From the NCBI RefSeq assembly GCF_040939455.1, contig NC_134113.1:12758501-12822500 (forward strand): a stretch of 64,000 nucleotides of DNA, read 5' to 3'. This document shows positions 19,572 through 33,234 of the stretch, piece after piece. A model generated the notes under the pieces. The model saw nothing but the letters and a program-made list of their open reading frames with translations, did no database searches and was not told where the DNA came from. Within the stretch, counting starts at the first letter, position 1. Each line of letters begins with the position of its first letter. The position numbers and the translations under genes were made by a program. The stretch is from Microcebus murinus (lineage: Eukaryota; Chordata; Mammalia; Primates; Cheirogaleidae).

Positions 19572-19972
19572 TGTTATGGACTGAATGTTTGTATCTCCTC
19601 AAAATTCATATGTTGAAACCCTAACACCCAATGTGATGATATTTAGAGAGGGGGCTTTTGGGAGGTAGTTAGGGTTAGATAAGGTCATGAGGGTGGGGCC
19701 CTCCTCTGATGGGTGTAGTGTCCTTGTAAGAAGAGACACCAGAGAGCTCACTCAAGTGCTCTCTCTCTGCACATGTGTACAAAGAAGAGGTCCTGTGAAC
19801 ACAGTGGATGGCAGGTGCCCGCAAGCCAAGAGAAGAAGCCTTAGAAGGAAACCTACAGTACCAGCATCTTGATCTTGGACTTTCCAGCCTCCAGGGCTGA
19901 GAGATATCAATTTCCATTGTTTAGGCCACCAAGTCTATAGTATTTTGTTATAACAGCCTGAGCATACTCATA
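19572..19972 (+). repeat. MaLR LTR (MST/MLT1 type)
   Basis: 'tgttatggactgaatgtttg' start, 'aattcatatgttgaaaccct' near 19600, 'aggtcatgagggtggggccc' near 19682 and an end near 'aacagcctgagcatactcat' give a full-length MaLR LTR immediately after the MLT2 LTR. Confidence 0.85.
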
Positions 19973-22850
19973 CACTTATTCTTTTAAGTGCCTCCAGGGA
20001 AAGAGGCCAACCAGAATCTTGCAGAAAGTGTTGTTAGAATGAATGATAGGAAGCATACATATCTGAACAGAGCAAGGTGGATGGTGGCGGACACTGTAGT
20101 GTGCTGCCCACACCTTTCTTCAGGATCAAGGCCCTCAATGCCGTAGCTGCCGGGAACGTTGACAGTGCTCAGCTGAGTCTCTCTCCAAGCACTGCCCTCA
20201 GCAGAAGTTCATGTCCTCACCTAATTTCAGGTCCCATCCCCAGGGGCAGCCTGCATCCCAGGAGGAGTGGTAAGTGCAGGGGTATAAACCCCTGGCCTCA
20301 AGGCAGGGTAACTCTGAGCTCCCCGCGGGGTGGGATGACGCCCTGTTGTGACCACATCACAGTTCAACTTCTCCCCACGACCCATCCTATCCTCTTCGGC
20401 CCCCGAAGTCGATCCCAAGGGCACCCTCCCACGTACTTCCTGCCTGCAGACTTCCATGTTAGAGTTGGCTTCTTGAGAAACTGAACCTAAGACACTTTTT
20501 TGTATTATAAATATTTTATTATGTTCCCTTTAAATGAAATTTATAGATAATATACCTACTTCAACACAAAATTTAAAAAAATATGGTTCCTAAGTGTAAT
20601 GAAGAAATAAAAGTAAGCCATGTTTAATAAAATCATAACATATTTAATATTTAACAAAGAAATAATGTATCAGGTGCAGCTATATCACAAAATAAGAAGT
20701 TGCATGCTTGAATCATAAAATTATCATGAATTTGAGGGACCCACAGTTCAGGGAGATTGTTTTGCTAATACCTGGCAAATGCTGTCAGCAGTCCTGCTAT
20801 TGGGGATATTTTGTGATTAACTGGAAACTCTTGGAAAGTTCTGAACCAAACTGATACAATATCTCTGGATTTACATGGTAATTGTGCTCCTGGATAGTTC
20901 AGTGAAAAACAGAGCAAAAATAACTTAATGGTTTTACGTAAAACCAATAAAAGTTTCCAGCTAATTATAATTTTTTTTCCCCTGTACAGGATTGCCCAGT
21001 GGGGTGTTTGGAGGTTGTGAGGGCTGTGGGACCCTTGCAGGGCACTTAGCACACCTAGTCCTCACCTGCAAATGTCCCATCATTGAGACCTCCAGAACCA
21101 CTCCCAAAATTTCCCATATGTTTTCCATATGCTCTGCTGAAAAGAAGGCCAGTGGAGAAAAAGAAGGGAAGTGGATTTTGAGTAGTAGCCCCCAGACTGC
21201 AGACACCTACTCCAGCCTCACACTGGGTGGGCGGCAGGACCCGACCTTGAACTCGGGTTTGTGTGACCCAGCCCTGGTGCCAGTCTCCTACCATGCTGTC
21301 TCCTTTCCTGACTTTCTTAGGGAAGGTTAGGATCAGAGGGATGGCTTGTTTGACTTCTGGGGACCCGACTCCCATCTTCTCTGATCCTCACTGATATGAG
21401 GAGTGTTGAAATATGGAGTCTTTGGAATCCTCCTCATTAAGCCTCAGTCATAGCAAGGCCATTTGAAAGGCTGCCACATGGTCTCTGCTAAATTAATAGC
21501 TTCTATTTTGAGCATGATGATTGAGGGGCTTTGGCAGACTTTTATAACTCCTTTTTAAGACAGGCATCCAGGGTGGGCAAGTTGAGCTTTTATGGTTGAA
21601 CTGCCGGATAATTGGCAACGAGTTGTCCAAGGCTGCATTTGACAGCTGCACAGGCATTTGTGGGGCCATTACTCTTGGAAGACTGCATCCCCGTCTCTTC
21701 TTTCTTCTTTGCTGTTCTTCTGAGGCTCCCTCCTTTCCTTCTGCACCTTTCTTAACTAGACTGCTCCACTTCTCATTTGAAGATATAGATCATAAGGTGG
21801 GGAAGAGAGAGGGAGAGAGGGAGGGAGAATACACTTACTGAAACTGCGCCTCATCTCTAGGTCCCTACTCCTTTCCACTTGACATTATGGTACACAGCTG
21901 GGGAATTCTGACGCTGCTGATCCCCCTTCTTTTGCCTCATGATATCTCTTAGGTAGAGGAACGGAGGCCATATCACACTATGGATTGCAGAAGTAGAGGA
22001 CTGATGAACGGACCCTCTCTGCAAGGATCTGTTCTTTGCAACAATAGATACTGACCTACTAGTTTAAGTAATGGAGGGGGCTTATTGAAAGACTATTGAG
22101 AAACTTATAGAATTAAAGTATTTGCTGAACAACGAGCCAGCAGAAAGGACAGGAACCAGGGCACACAAGGACACCATGGCATTAGAAATTAGTGAGCTGC
22201 TTCCATGGGTGGCTGCCATCAGATGACCAATGGCAAGCACCTTCTTTGTGTACCTTTGCTTAGGATTCAGAGTCCACCTCAGAAAGAGGTGCTGATTATT
22301 CTAGCTCAGTCAAGTCTGCCTCTCCAGGGGTAGGGATGGGGGTTTGGGGCATGACAACCCCACTGGAACCACCTAGAGGAAGAAAGGGAAGTTCACAAAA
22401 GGGAGGCATGCTGCCCAGATTAGCACCACAAGTAGCTACCAGAGAAACCTAGAATTGGAAGGTTATCTTGTCCACTTGCCCATTCAATGCTTGAGAGCCC
22501 ACTACAGGATGCCATACTAGAACACATCAGTGATAGACAAGTCAGTTCTCTCAGAGGCCACTCTCAGGTGGAGCAGCATGGCAGAAACTGCCCTGGAATA
22601 GTACTAAGCTGAAATATACCTCCACGTAACTTCTTCCTATTGCTTTTGGCACATGTTCCTGGAGCTCCACAGATCAAGTCAACTCTGCCGTTCACAGGGT
22701 GATGCTTTAAATACTTTATGATACAAATCACATCTTTATGGGTCACTTATTATCTAAGCTTAAACATCCTTAGTTACTTCAACCATCTTGGTGGGTTCTG
22801 GCTGTTGGACATGTGCATTATCCAATTCCAGGACTACAGATTTTTATATG
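19973..22850. other. Unassigned stretch, part AT-rich (20500-20990)
   Basis: 20500-20990 is AT-rich and looks like an eroded repeat I cannot name. The rest appears unique. No supported coding sequence; the short frames here lack any recognised domain. Confidence 0.3.
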
Positions 22851-22884
22851 GTTGCTTAGGGCAGATTGCAATTTGCAGATCATA

Positions 22885-23390
22885 TGTTCATTCAAGACAT
22901 ATCTCTAGAGCCACCTGCTTTGGGTCAGGACTTGTGCTAGATGCTGGGAATAAATGGCGAGCAAGCATGGACCTCCCTCTGTCCCACTGTCTGGATCATG
23001 GTCTCGTGTCGACCACCTGTCCCTCTCCCATGCCCCTTCTCTTCCATCCGATGGGCTATGTGGGGGAAAATTGAAGAAGTAACGGGATTATTAATTATCT
23101 CTGCCTCTTCCTTTCCCCAACCTTAGAACATGACAAGTTGCCTCCTTAGTTTCCAATAAAAAATGGAATTATTTCTTTTCCAAATGAAATATGCATCTAA
23201 TATTTGTTGAGCATCTGCCATGTGTTGGACTTGAAGTTAGACAATTTCATGTATTTTAGCACTTATCAGCAGCCTCTTGGGAGGGGGTATACCTTTTATA
23301 GATGAGGTAACTGAGGCCCTCAAAGGGTGAGTCAATAGCCTCATGACAAGCTGGTATGGGGGCAGAACTGTATCTCTCTGATTCATCAAA
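22885..23390 (-). repeat. L2 3'-end fragment and MIR, reverse strand
   Basis: 22885-22975 ('gttcattcaagacatatctc', 'gctagatgctgggaataaat') resembles reverse L2. 23195-23390 ('ttgttgagcatctgccatgt', 'agatgaggtaactgaggccc') is a reverse MIR. Confidence 0.6.
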
Positions 23391-25639
23391 TAGGAAAAAA
23401 AATCTCACATCGAGTAAGCTAGAGAAGGGAAAATGCTATTAAGCAAAGCAGTAGGGAGAAAAAATGTATTTACTATTCATTAAGTGGAAGTGGACCATCT
23501 TCCCGTTATGTAGGCTAAGGAGGAGGGGTTAGTCTTGCTGTCTCAGGTGTGGCAAAGGCAGAAGAAAATCCACCTGCAAGTGGACTTGTATAGTTCAAAC
23601 CTGTGTTGCTTACGGTCAACTGCATTTTTAGCTGTTTGAACCCTGCTCTTTGGTCGTTACACTGCCCCAGGGGCTAAGCCCGGGAGATCTTAGCTCTGTA
23701 AGAAGCACACTACCATCCTGTCCTCTGACAGAACCTGGTCTCTTTTATCCCTAACACAGCCCTAATTCTCCATCCAGATTGTGTTAGGTTTCACATTCCA
23801 CAAGCACTGTAAATAATTAACCACTTCCCATCACAGCAAACTCACTACCTATGACTGTGAATTATTTACAGATGAAATTCTGACTTGAGAAACTAAGATA
23901 ATGCTACAAGTTATTTATGCAAAAGGGATGTGAGCCGTCTCAGACTTCACTCCCGTGTTCTGACTTCCCTTATTGCGATTCTTGGTACTTGCCCAGCACT
24001 GCGGAAGCATTAATCAAGTTGGTTTCACAGCCAATCTCCCCCAAAATGAGAGAAGTTATTGTCCCTACGGAACAGATGATAAAGGGATTAGCTCAAACAT
24101 AAGAGTCTTGGGAGGACGCCCTTTCAAGACCTGTGGCCAGAGGAATCCCTGGACGGACAGACCAATTTCTCCTATGACTTATTTAAGGTATAAGGAAAAT
24201 ATGCCTTTTATTTTAATTTAGTTATCATTCAGGGCAGCAGCAAAGATACCAGGGAATTTTCTGCTAGCCCTATGCATGCCACTCACACTGATAAGTGGAG
24301 TTTATTCTTTCAGAAGCTAGTTTTTGACCAACTTCTTATAGTTTTAAGAAGATACACCACCCTTAACAATCCTCTGTCCACACACACAAGTGAGGAGTTA
24401 TATAAGGACCATAAAATTACTCTCTTGTGCCATGTCCCTAAGTATGGTTCTCTCCACCCTCCCCCATGCCCAGCCTGTTGCTGAGATTTGAGAGGTGGGA
24501 ATTAATCACACTCCTTCCTCGAACTGAGTTTAGGACAGGATGAGAAGTAGCTGTCAGACAGCTGAGGGGAAAATACCACTTTCATCATGGATGATGTTAA
24601 ATTGGAGAGTGTGTCTTAGACCTGTAGCGACCATCAGGCATACTAGTTTTCACCCCTGCGTTGACACTTCGAGATGGTGCATCCAAGGGAAAGTTGGGGG
24701 TCTGTGAAGCTGTCATCTTTACCTAGAAGAATGGCCTTAAACCTACCAAGACTGGGAGTGAGGCCAGATGGAAAACAAGCTGTGACTACAATGCAGGTGT
24801 GGGCCGTGTCCCTGGTGTATGTGTCACGTGGCAGTAGTGGTGTGGCGGAACAGACCACACATGCTTATTTCCCTTTTGTAGTGTCACCTACCAGATAGCT
24901 GTCACTGTACCCAGAAAGGAAGGGTGGAAACATTACTGAAAATGTGGCTCACTGCAGGAGCAGACATTTAAGCATGGAAACATGGAGGCTGGCAGGAAGG
25001 GTGACCTCTAATGTCTCCTTAAAGCCTCTGGCCCCAGGCCATTGTGCTCAGCCTGACTGTTTGGATCAAGACTCTTGTGGTTGCAATTGACTGAGACCCC
25101 AACTCCAAGTTGCTTACGTGAACAGGACTATGGTGGCTCATCACACTGCCAAATCCACTCACTCTGAACACAGCCCACTGGGAGCTGAAGGGATATCGCT
25201 GAGCTCTGTCTGGCTCCCTTCTTCTCTCAACCCTGTTTGCTCTGTCATGGCAACATTCTCAGACAAGACATTTGCTTTTGGTAACAGCATGGCTGCCAGC
25301 TTCTGTCCCCTCAGTGACCCTGGTGGGGCAGGGAAGGGAACGAGTCTCTCCTCCCCAACAGTTCCAACAGATGTACAGGCCGGGCTTCACGAGCCTGGCT
25401 TGGGTCACATGACAGTTCCTGAACCAAGCTCGTGGGCATGGAGGTGGAGTGTTTGGACTGGCAGGGCCTAGATGCTGTGCTCTCCTTCCGTGGGATAAGG
25501 ATGTCAGGAAAAGTTTTGCCCAAACCCTGTGGACTAAGAGCTGTGGAGAGGTAAGGATTCCTCAAGAAACATAGGGTACTATGGCCAGATACACAGAAAA
25601 AAAAAACCAAGTTTTTTTTTTTTTTATCTTTTCATGGAT
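23391..25639. other. Unique non-coding DNA
   Basis: Nothing recognised apart from A/T homopolymers at about 25590-25670 that border the L1 to the right. Confidence 0.35.
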
Positions 25640-26740
25640 CCCTTTGGGTTTTTTTAAAAAAAAAATAACTTTTTTATTTTACCATAGTTTAAAATGACAG
25701 AGAAATTGTGAAGATATACCCCATCCCCAGTTTCCTGGGGATTATTAACATCTCTGTGGTACACTTGTCACAATTCACGAACTAATACTGATACATTATT
25801 ATTCACGGAAGCCCATACTTTATTCAGATTTACTTAGGTCTCAGTTAATGTCCCTTTTGTGTTCCCAGAGTCCATCTAGGGTGCTGTATTACTTGGAGGC
25901 ATCTTGTTTCCTTAGATTCCTCTTGGCTGTCAGAGTTTCTCAGATTTTTTCCTTGTTTTTAATGATCTTGATAGTTTTGAGGAATGCTGGTCAGGTATTT
26001 CATGTTTTATAGACTCTCTCTCAGTTGGGATTTGTCTGATTTCTCATAATTAGACTAGGGTTATGGGTTTTGGGAGGAAGACCACAGACACAAAATACCA
26101 CCCTTATCACATCATACCATGGGTACATGCTACCAACGTGTCTTGTCACTGTTGGTGTTTACTGTGGTCTGACAAGAGGTAGCCTCTGTCAGGTTTTCTA
26201 GTGTGAAGTTACTCATTTTATTAACTTTTCATACTGTACTCTTTGGCAAAAAGTCACTACACATAGGCACACATAAAGAATGGGAATTACGCTCTCCCTT
26301 CTTGAGGGTGCATGCAGCGTCTTACTTTAATATTTGAAATTCTGTGCAGAAGATTTGTCTATTTTCCTTCATATATTTATTTATTCAATTTCTTATTTAT
26401 ATCTGTATGGACTTATGGATATCTATTTTATACTTTAGGTTACAATCCAATTTATATTTCTTTATTTATTTTTGCTCAAATTGTCCCAGTTTTGGCCATT
26501 GGGGGCTCTTCTTTCAGTTGGCTCCTGTGTTCCTTTGGCTTGTGCCATCATTGTGTGTGTGTGCACGTGCACATGCATATGTCTTTGTGTGTTTGTCTCC
26601 ACTTTCTTGTGTCCTGGTTCTACAAGATGCTCCAGGCTTATCTTGTATAATATGTTCATATACTTCCTATCTCAATCTTAGAATCAACCATTTCTCTGTG
26701 CAGCCCTGCTTCCTTTTATTGTAGAATGGTGTTAGAGAAC
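25640..26740 (-). mobile_element. L1M 3' UTR, reverse strand
   Basis: Follows old L1M 3' UTR text in reverse: 'gggttttgggaggaagacca' (about 26064), 'gtgaagttactcattttatt' (about 26200), 'catactgtactctttggcaa' (about 26230) and 'attgggggctcttctttcag' (about 26498). A GT-rich microvariant lies near 26552-26590. Reading frames here are chance frames in the 3' UTR. Confidence 0.8.
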
Positions 26741-27119
26741 AAGATGTGGGTGTTAGAGGTGCTCACTGCTACTGGGCTCGATTAGCAGTGATGGAGCTGC
26801 TGATGTAACAAGGAAATACGTGTGTGTACTAGCCAGTGTGTGCACATGCATCTATAACTATTTCTGTGTGTAACTATTTCTGTCTGCATCTACATTAAGC
26901 TAAACGTGGATTTGTACTTGTGTTGAGCACTGATCCAGTGCTACATGGATTGTTCTAGCCAAACCCTTGCTTCTCTATAACCTTCCACTCCAAAAATAAG
27001 AAACCTGGTTCCCATAATACATCATCCATTCCCTCAATCATTTAATTCCAGTATAAATGTGTAGTGGTTTCAGAATTATTAACCCATTTTCCCTGTGGAG
27101 TTGATGCTCTGTTTGTACT

Positions 27120-27345
27120 GCTGTTTACCTTGTCTTTCCACCAGCTGTACTGTCTAATCAGCTAGCCAATAACCACATGTAGCTATTTAAACACAATGAA
27201 AATTAAAATGAAATAAAATGAACAGTTCCTCAGTGACACCTCAGTGACACTGATTCAAGTGGTCTATAGCCACCTGTGGCTAATGGACAGCAGGGATTCA
27301 GCAGATTTCGTCATCACATAAAGTTCTGTTGTACGGTCTAGAACT
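27120..27345. repeat. MITE-like DNA transposon fragment
   Basis: 'caataaccacatgtagctat' and 'tatagccacctgtggctaat' are the hallmark blocks of a common mammalian non-autonomous DNA element. A 10-bp tandem duplication 'cctcagtgacacctcagtga' lies near 27230. Confidence 0.6.
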
Positions 27346-27479
27346 TGTCTAATTCTGTGTTCCTCTACTATATGTCTGGTAGCCACAGGCTAGTTCTGTC
27401 TTCCTAGCCTTGGCTCTCAGAAGTAAACTTGGTCCAATTCAGATCTGGGATCTGTTACTTACCCAAGGAGAGAGTTGAC

Positions 27480-27990
27480 GCACCATGTGCTGAGAGCAGG
27501 GTGACAAAGATACGGGCTCTACCCTAAAGAGCACAGTTGTGTATAATCAAGGAATAGAGAAGATGTCATGGCTCACACAGAAATAGAACTGAGTCTGAGA
27601 GTTGATCAGAGAATGTGTCCCAAGGGAGGCTCAAGCTAGATCTTGAGGACTGCCGTGGGATTGCAAACCTGCCATGGGCAGGCCCGAGGAGGGGAATAGC
27701 ATGTGCAATGTGCCGTATTTGCTGAATGGAGCATTGCACAGTGGGTATGTTTGAAAAGGTGAGTATGTTTTGGAATATGGAGAAAGTGGCAGGGCATATA
27801 CTTAGAGAGTTGTCTGTGGGTAGCTTATGTCTTGCAAGCAGTTTTGGACTTTATTATGAAGGTTGTGGGAGTAGTAGAGAATTTTAAGTTGGAGAATGAT
27901 GTGTTTTTTTCCCTCTATTTTAGAAATATCACCCTGGTGGCTGTTGGGTATTGCTTTGGGGGGTGGAACTGGAAATAGAAGATGTGGTTA
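27480..27990 (-). repeat. L2 LINE fragment, reverse strand
   Basis: 'gaatagcatgtgcaatgtgc', 'ggactttattatgaaggttg' and 'aatatcaccctggtggctgt' correspond to the complement of L2 ORF2/3' sequence. Confidence 0.55.
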
Positions 27991-28173
27991 GTACACAGGG
28001 AGAGAGGATCGGGATTTTGTTTTTGTCTTTTCATTTCTCATCTCCTTCAACCTCCCTTTGGTTCTAGCTACCTCCTACTTCTTGGAATTCTAACCTTCAT
28101 GAATTTTCTTGGCAATCCTCTCTCCTAGTCTTCCTATTTTCCTGTCTGTTTTTCTGGAGTGTATTTGTTTTCT

Positions 28174-28990
28174 TTTTTATTTCAGCATATTATGGGGGTA
28201 CAAATGTTAAGGTTATGTATATTGCCCTTTGCCCTCTTCCCCCCTCGAGTCAGAGCTTGAAGCGTGACCATCCCTCAGATGGTGCACATCTCACTCATTA
28301 TGTATGTGTATACCCATCCCCTCCGCCCCTCTCCCACCTGCCCAACACCCGATAAATGTTACTCCTATATGTCCACTTAGGTGTTGATCCGTTAATACCA
28401 ATTTGCTGGTGAGTACATGTGGTGCTCATTTTTCCATTCTTGGGATACTTCACTTAGTAGAATGGGTTCCAGCTCTATCCAGGAAAATACAAGAGGTGCT
28501 ATATCACCATTGTTTCTTAAAGCTGAATAGTACTCCATGGTATACATATACCACATTTTATTAATCCACTCATGTATTGATGGGCATTTGGGTTGTTTCC
28601 ACAACTTTGCAATTGTGAATTGTGCTGCTATAAACATTAGAATGCAGGTGTCTTTTTTTGTAGAGTGTCATTTGTTCTTTTGGGTAGATGCCAGTAGTGG
28701 GATTGCTGGATCAAATGGCAGATCTATTTGTATCGCTTTAAGGTATCTCCATATTGCTTTCCACAGAGGTTGAACCAGTTTGCAGTCCCACCAGCAGTGT
28801 AGGAGTGTTCTTATCTCTCCACATCCATGCCAACATTTATTGTTTTGGGACTTTTTGATAAAGGCCATTCTTACCGGAGATAAGTGATATCTCATTGCGG
28901 TTTTGATTTGCATTTCCCTGATGATTAGAGATGTTGAGCATTTTTTAAATATGTTTTTTTGGCCAATATTCTTCTTCTTTTGAAGGACAC
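28174..28990 (-). mobile_element. Young 5'-truncated L1, strepsirrhine type, with 13-bp target duplication
   Basis: Minus-strand L1 3' end: 'catattatgggggtacaaat' (about 28187), then ORF2 C-terminal coding in minus-strand frames at 28392-28637 and 28668-29027, offset by a frameshift. Exact flanking repeats 'gtatttgttttct' stand at 28161-28173 and 28991-29003, a classic LINE target duplication at the edge of a MaLR LTR. It is closely related to the copy at 1437-1964 but longer. Confidence 0.93.
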
Positions 28991-29480
28991 GTATTTGTTT
29001 TCTGTTGCTGCCATAACAAATGACCACAGATTTAGTGGTTTAAAACAACACAAACTTATCACCTTAATCTTCTGCAGTGTGGAAGTCTGACACATGTCCC
29101 GCTGAGCTAAAATCACGTGTCAGCAATGCTGCATTTCCTTCTGACGGCTCCAAGGCAGAATCTGTTTCCTTGCCTTTTCTGGGTTTAAGGGATGTCCGTG
29201 TTCCTTGGCTGCTCGTTCTGTCCTCCTCCTCCAAAGCCACCCAGGACTGGTCAAGTTCTCAGATCACAACACTCTGACGTCTCTTCTGCCTCCCTCTTCC
29301 GCTTTTAAGGACCCTTGTGATTGCATGGGCTCACCCCTATATCCAAAACAATCTCTCCATCTCACAGTTGCCTTAATCACATCTGCAAAGTTCCTTTCGC
29401 CATGTCAGGTAACACAGGCTCTGGTTCCAGGAATTAGGGCAGGGACATCTTCGGTGGGGAGCATTGTTCTGCCAGCCACT
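28991..29480 (-). repeat. MaLR LTR (MLT1/MST type), reverse strand
   Basis: 'gttgctgccataacaaatga' and 'ttagtggtttaaaacaacac' are the reverse-strand end of MaLR LTRs. The far side reads 'ggcagggacatcttcggtgg'. The young L1 landed exactly at its outer edge. Confidence 0.75.
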
Positions 29481-30967
29481 CTGAGTGTTTCCTAGACATT
29501 TCTGGAGCCCATCTCTAAGTTCACATTCCTCCTTGGCTTTTTACACTGGTGTAGCTACTGGATTCACCTTTGGAATCTGTGTTAAATATCTGGGAAAACT
29601 GCCTTGTGAAGAAAGGAGTAGTTAGTTTTGTGAAGCTCCCAAGGGTACAAGGAGCATACTCACCAAGATGAGGCTGGTCGCTGGCATCTGAGAGCCCCCA
29701 CGTTGCCCTAGCTGCGGAACATCATCAGGTTTATGGTCCAGCATGTGAGGGAGAGGATGAGATCTGCAAGTCCACACCAGGCAGGAGCCCACTGTGCTGC
29801 TCAGAGGAGCCAGCCAGGCATCGGGGGGTCAAGGGAAAGACGCCAGGATTAGAAGAATGGGCACAAGCAGATGTTGCCGCTCACACGACTCGGAGCAGAA
29901 TGAGCACAGAGAGAGCCATGCAACCTAGAAGGGCGGCTTGTAATTGGATTCAGACCTCTGTTGGGGCAAATTAGGACCCCACTTTTCCCAGAAAAAAGAG
30001 ATCGTAGATTTTTTTTATGAGAACAGAAGCTGAGACTTTTGGCAAAGAGTAAAGCTTGCTTTCCAGACTGATTGCTCTGTGCTGTCAGACTTCATTAACA
30101 GAGGTGGCCTTCATTAACAGAGCTAGAATGATAAAGATAACTACTGTTTCTTGAGCATTTGCTATGTTTTAGGCCCTTTACAGATAGCATCTCCAGTCCT
30201 CACTGCAATCCTGCAGGCTGTATTTAAATGATGGGGAAATTGAAGCTCAGAGAGATAGAAAAAGGAGAGCCAGGATTTATATGAAGGTCTATATGATGCC
30301 CAAACTAGGGCTCCTCCAAACACAGTGCACTTGAGGGAAGTAGCTGGGGACAGACACAGGGAGCCAGTGATCCGCTAAAGACTAAAATCCCTGGAGCCCT
30401 AAGGCCGGCTTGTGGTGCCTTCCCAGAGACGGGATTCACAAATAGGAGTGTGCTCACAGGAGGCTGGTGGAGAGTCTGAGAGCCGCGTACAGGAACTGCT
30501 CCATTTAGTCTGGTATAGAGAGGGAAGAAACTGCTTTCTCTTTCCAAAAACCTGATGGTTGACTCATGGAAGAATAACTAAGCAGAAGCTACAGGTAAAT
30601 AGATTTCAGTCTCTTGGAAGGAGATGCTCCCTGGCTATCATACCTCTCTAACCCTGGGTAGAACTTCGCCACGCTGATGGCACACTGCATAGCGCGTTGG
30701 CCCTCTCTGCTCAGGGTCCTGTGGGGGCTGTCTGAACAGGCATTTGTTCCAGTGTGATCCAAAGGGAGTTCAGTCCTGAGGACGAGCTGCTCAGGTGCCT
30801 CTAAGGTGCCTCCCAACCCTGGGAGTCTATGATTATGGAATTTTCCTTCCTTTTGGCCTCTCCATTTCTGAGGGCCCCCTCCAGACCCTTTTCTTCCAAG
30901 GAGCATTCCCAGATCACTGCAGCTTACCAAGATGTAGCCTCCTTTGAAGATAAATCCTTTTTCATGT
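29481..30967. other. Mostly unique DNA with a reverse MIR
   Basis: 30120-30260 is a reverse MIR ('ttgagcatttgctatgtttt', 'gatggggaaattgaagctca'). A near-duplicate 'cttcattaacagag' occurs at about 30091 and 30110. Nothing coding is supported. Confidence 0.4.
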
Positions 30968-31180
30968 AGATCAGGGGCCAGTGTGCTTTGTAAGCAGACA
31001 GTCAATTTTGAACTTTGTGAATTAAATGGTTTCTTTGGCAACTTCTTAGCTCTGCTGTTGCAGTATGAAATTAGCCACAGAAAATAGTGCACAATGGGAT
31101 GGCCGTGTTCCAACAAATTGTATAAAATTAGGTGGTGGCCGGATTTGGATTCTGGACAGTGGGTTGCTGACCCCTGGTTG
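30968..31180. repeat. hAT-type MITE, decayed
   Basis: 'atcaggggccagtgtgcttt' at one end and 'gtgggttgctgacccctggt' at the other form imperfect inverted termini. The interior includes 'ggtggtggccggatttggat'. Same family as 34835-35056, opposite orientation. Confidence 0.65.
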
Positions 31181-33009
31181 AGACCATCTCCTCTGGGAAA
31201 AATGATATCTGGTTTAGAGTTGTTGCTAGCTGCGAAGCAATGTGTTTATTACTTAACTCCTTCATTGCCCATTAATACTTTTCCGTATCGTGTAGGCCTT
31301 ATTTCCTTTATTAGATTGGAAAGCACTTCAGGGGAAAGCCTCATATTCATCTTTCGATAGCCTCACAAATCTAGCACGATGACTCCAACTCCAGTATAAT
31401 TTAACAATATTTATGGCTTTGAATGAAGAGTCATGGAATCGTTGACAGTTTACATAGGCCAGCATGAACCACAAAGTCAACCGGTTCAAAACCCTCCTTT
31501 CCAAGATGAAAACTCTAAAGCCCAGGCAGAGGCTCTGTCTTTCCCAGCGTCACTCGCCGAGGTAGAACCCGATCTCCTGAGGTGGCGCGGGTGGGCTCAC
31601 TCTGTGGTCGGAGAACCTGGCAGTGTGTGTCACACTAGGTGGTGGCTCAGTGTGGACCTACTGCTTTCCAGCCAGCAAACCAGGAGCTGGAGACCCAGAG
31701 GTGATGAGAATGGAGTCTTTTCTCTCGAGACGTATGTCGAATTGAGGTAGGGGAGTCAGACACACCACGCACATCATGCCTCTGCACGCGCAGCCTTCAG
31801 CAAACTCCCAGGGAGTCAGTTTCGTCCGCCAGCGCCGTGCACAGGGTCCTCTTAACTGTAACGGCTGCCATTTGTCGGGAGTTTCCACATACCTAGCCCT
31901 GTATTAATCACTTTGACTGCAGTTAATTCCCTTTCCTTGGGTGACCTCGAGCCCTTTTACCACAAACATATTAAAATTTTAATTAAGAGAACACACCATG
32001 ACAGACACATACCCTCCGTTAAGTGTGTTGCTTCATTAACTGTCTTGCTGCTTGCAGGCAATGGGAGTTTCGGGGTGACCTCAGTCAGCAAAACAACCAT
32101 TTACCTCAACGGCATGGGAAGAGTGTAGCTAGTCCAAGAGTCAGCCTCAAGGCTTCCCGTGTTCATGCAGCTGGGACCCCCATGGGCATCCCGCTGTGGT
32201 CCTCTTGCCTACTGGCCCTTGGTGGGACACATTCTGCTTGGACATAAACAAGGTCCCGCTCCTCCGCCCCCAGAGCTGTGTGCACACGCCGATTCCCGCT
32301 ATTTCCACAGCCCATCTTCTGCTGAAATCTTTTGTATTAGTGACATGACTTTAGCCACTGCCAGGCCAAATTCCCATCATAGCTGGGGAAATGAACAAAG
32401 AAATGCCAAGTAAACTCTTTTAAACTATCGGCCCCACTTATATGGTCTGGAATGCATGATAGGCACTTAGTATTTATTGATCGATCACTTGTTTTTCCAT
32501 AAATATGTGCTCCCATGGCGTTCGTAATGCAATATGCACACCATCACTTTTCTGTAACGTTCCAGGGGCTTGGCATCGACCTCCCTTGCAGCCACACCCC
32601 TCTCTTGTTTACTTGCTACTTGTTTACTTCTGTTGTGACAGTGATGTGCTCACCGGGGAGCAGGCTGAGGGGCACCTTGCTCATTTGCTCTCAGCCACCA
32701 CGCCTTGATTCAAGCCAAGACTTCCTGTGTCTATTTGGATGCCCATAAATCGGCATCGGAGCAGAGAGGAAGAAGAACCAGTGGCGTCAACCAAGATTTT
32801 GTTTTCGGGAAGCTGCGTTCAAAACTGAGTCGAAGTCTGTTGCAACAAAAGTTCTAGGGAAAAGATGATATTCACCCCGCATGACAGCATGGTGCATTTT
32901 ATAAAAGCACAATCACATTTGACACCTGGAGTTGACCTAATCAGACCAGGCGGAGACACGGGAGGTGGAGAATTGGAGGTGTGTTAGTTTCACCAGGGAC
33001 AGAGGTGGA
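31181..33009. other. Unique non-coding DNA
   Basis: No recognised repeats or genes. 32430-32560 carries several TAATGC/ATTGATCGAT-type AT motifs and could be regulatory, without proof. Confidence 0.3.
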
Positions 33010-33120
33010 AAAATGCAAGGAGCTGGGCTGGGAGGGCCAGGTTCTAGGCCCAGCTCTGCTGCTCCACGTAGAGCAACTTGGGGCAAATATTTAACTTCTC
33101 ATGGGAAAAATGAAGCAGTA
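33010..33120 (+). repeat. MIR fragment
   Basis: 'ggccaggttctaggcccagc' and 'agcaacttggggcaaatatt' follow a degraded sense MIR core. Confidence 0.55.
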
Positions 33121-33234
33121 GAGAGGCACACACCACACACTCACAAGTGTCCCATCCTGCTCCGACATATGGGACTCTCTGGAATCAGGAAACATCACCA
33201 CGATTCTGAATCAGACCATGAGACACCCGGTACA

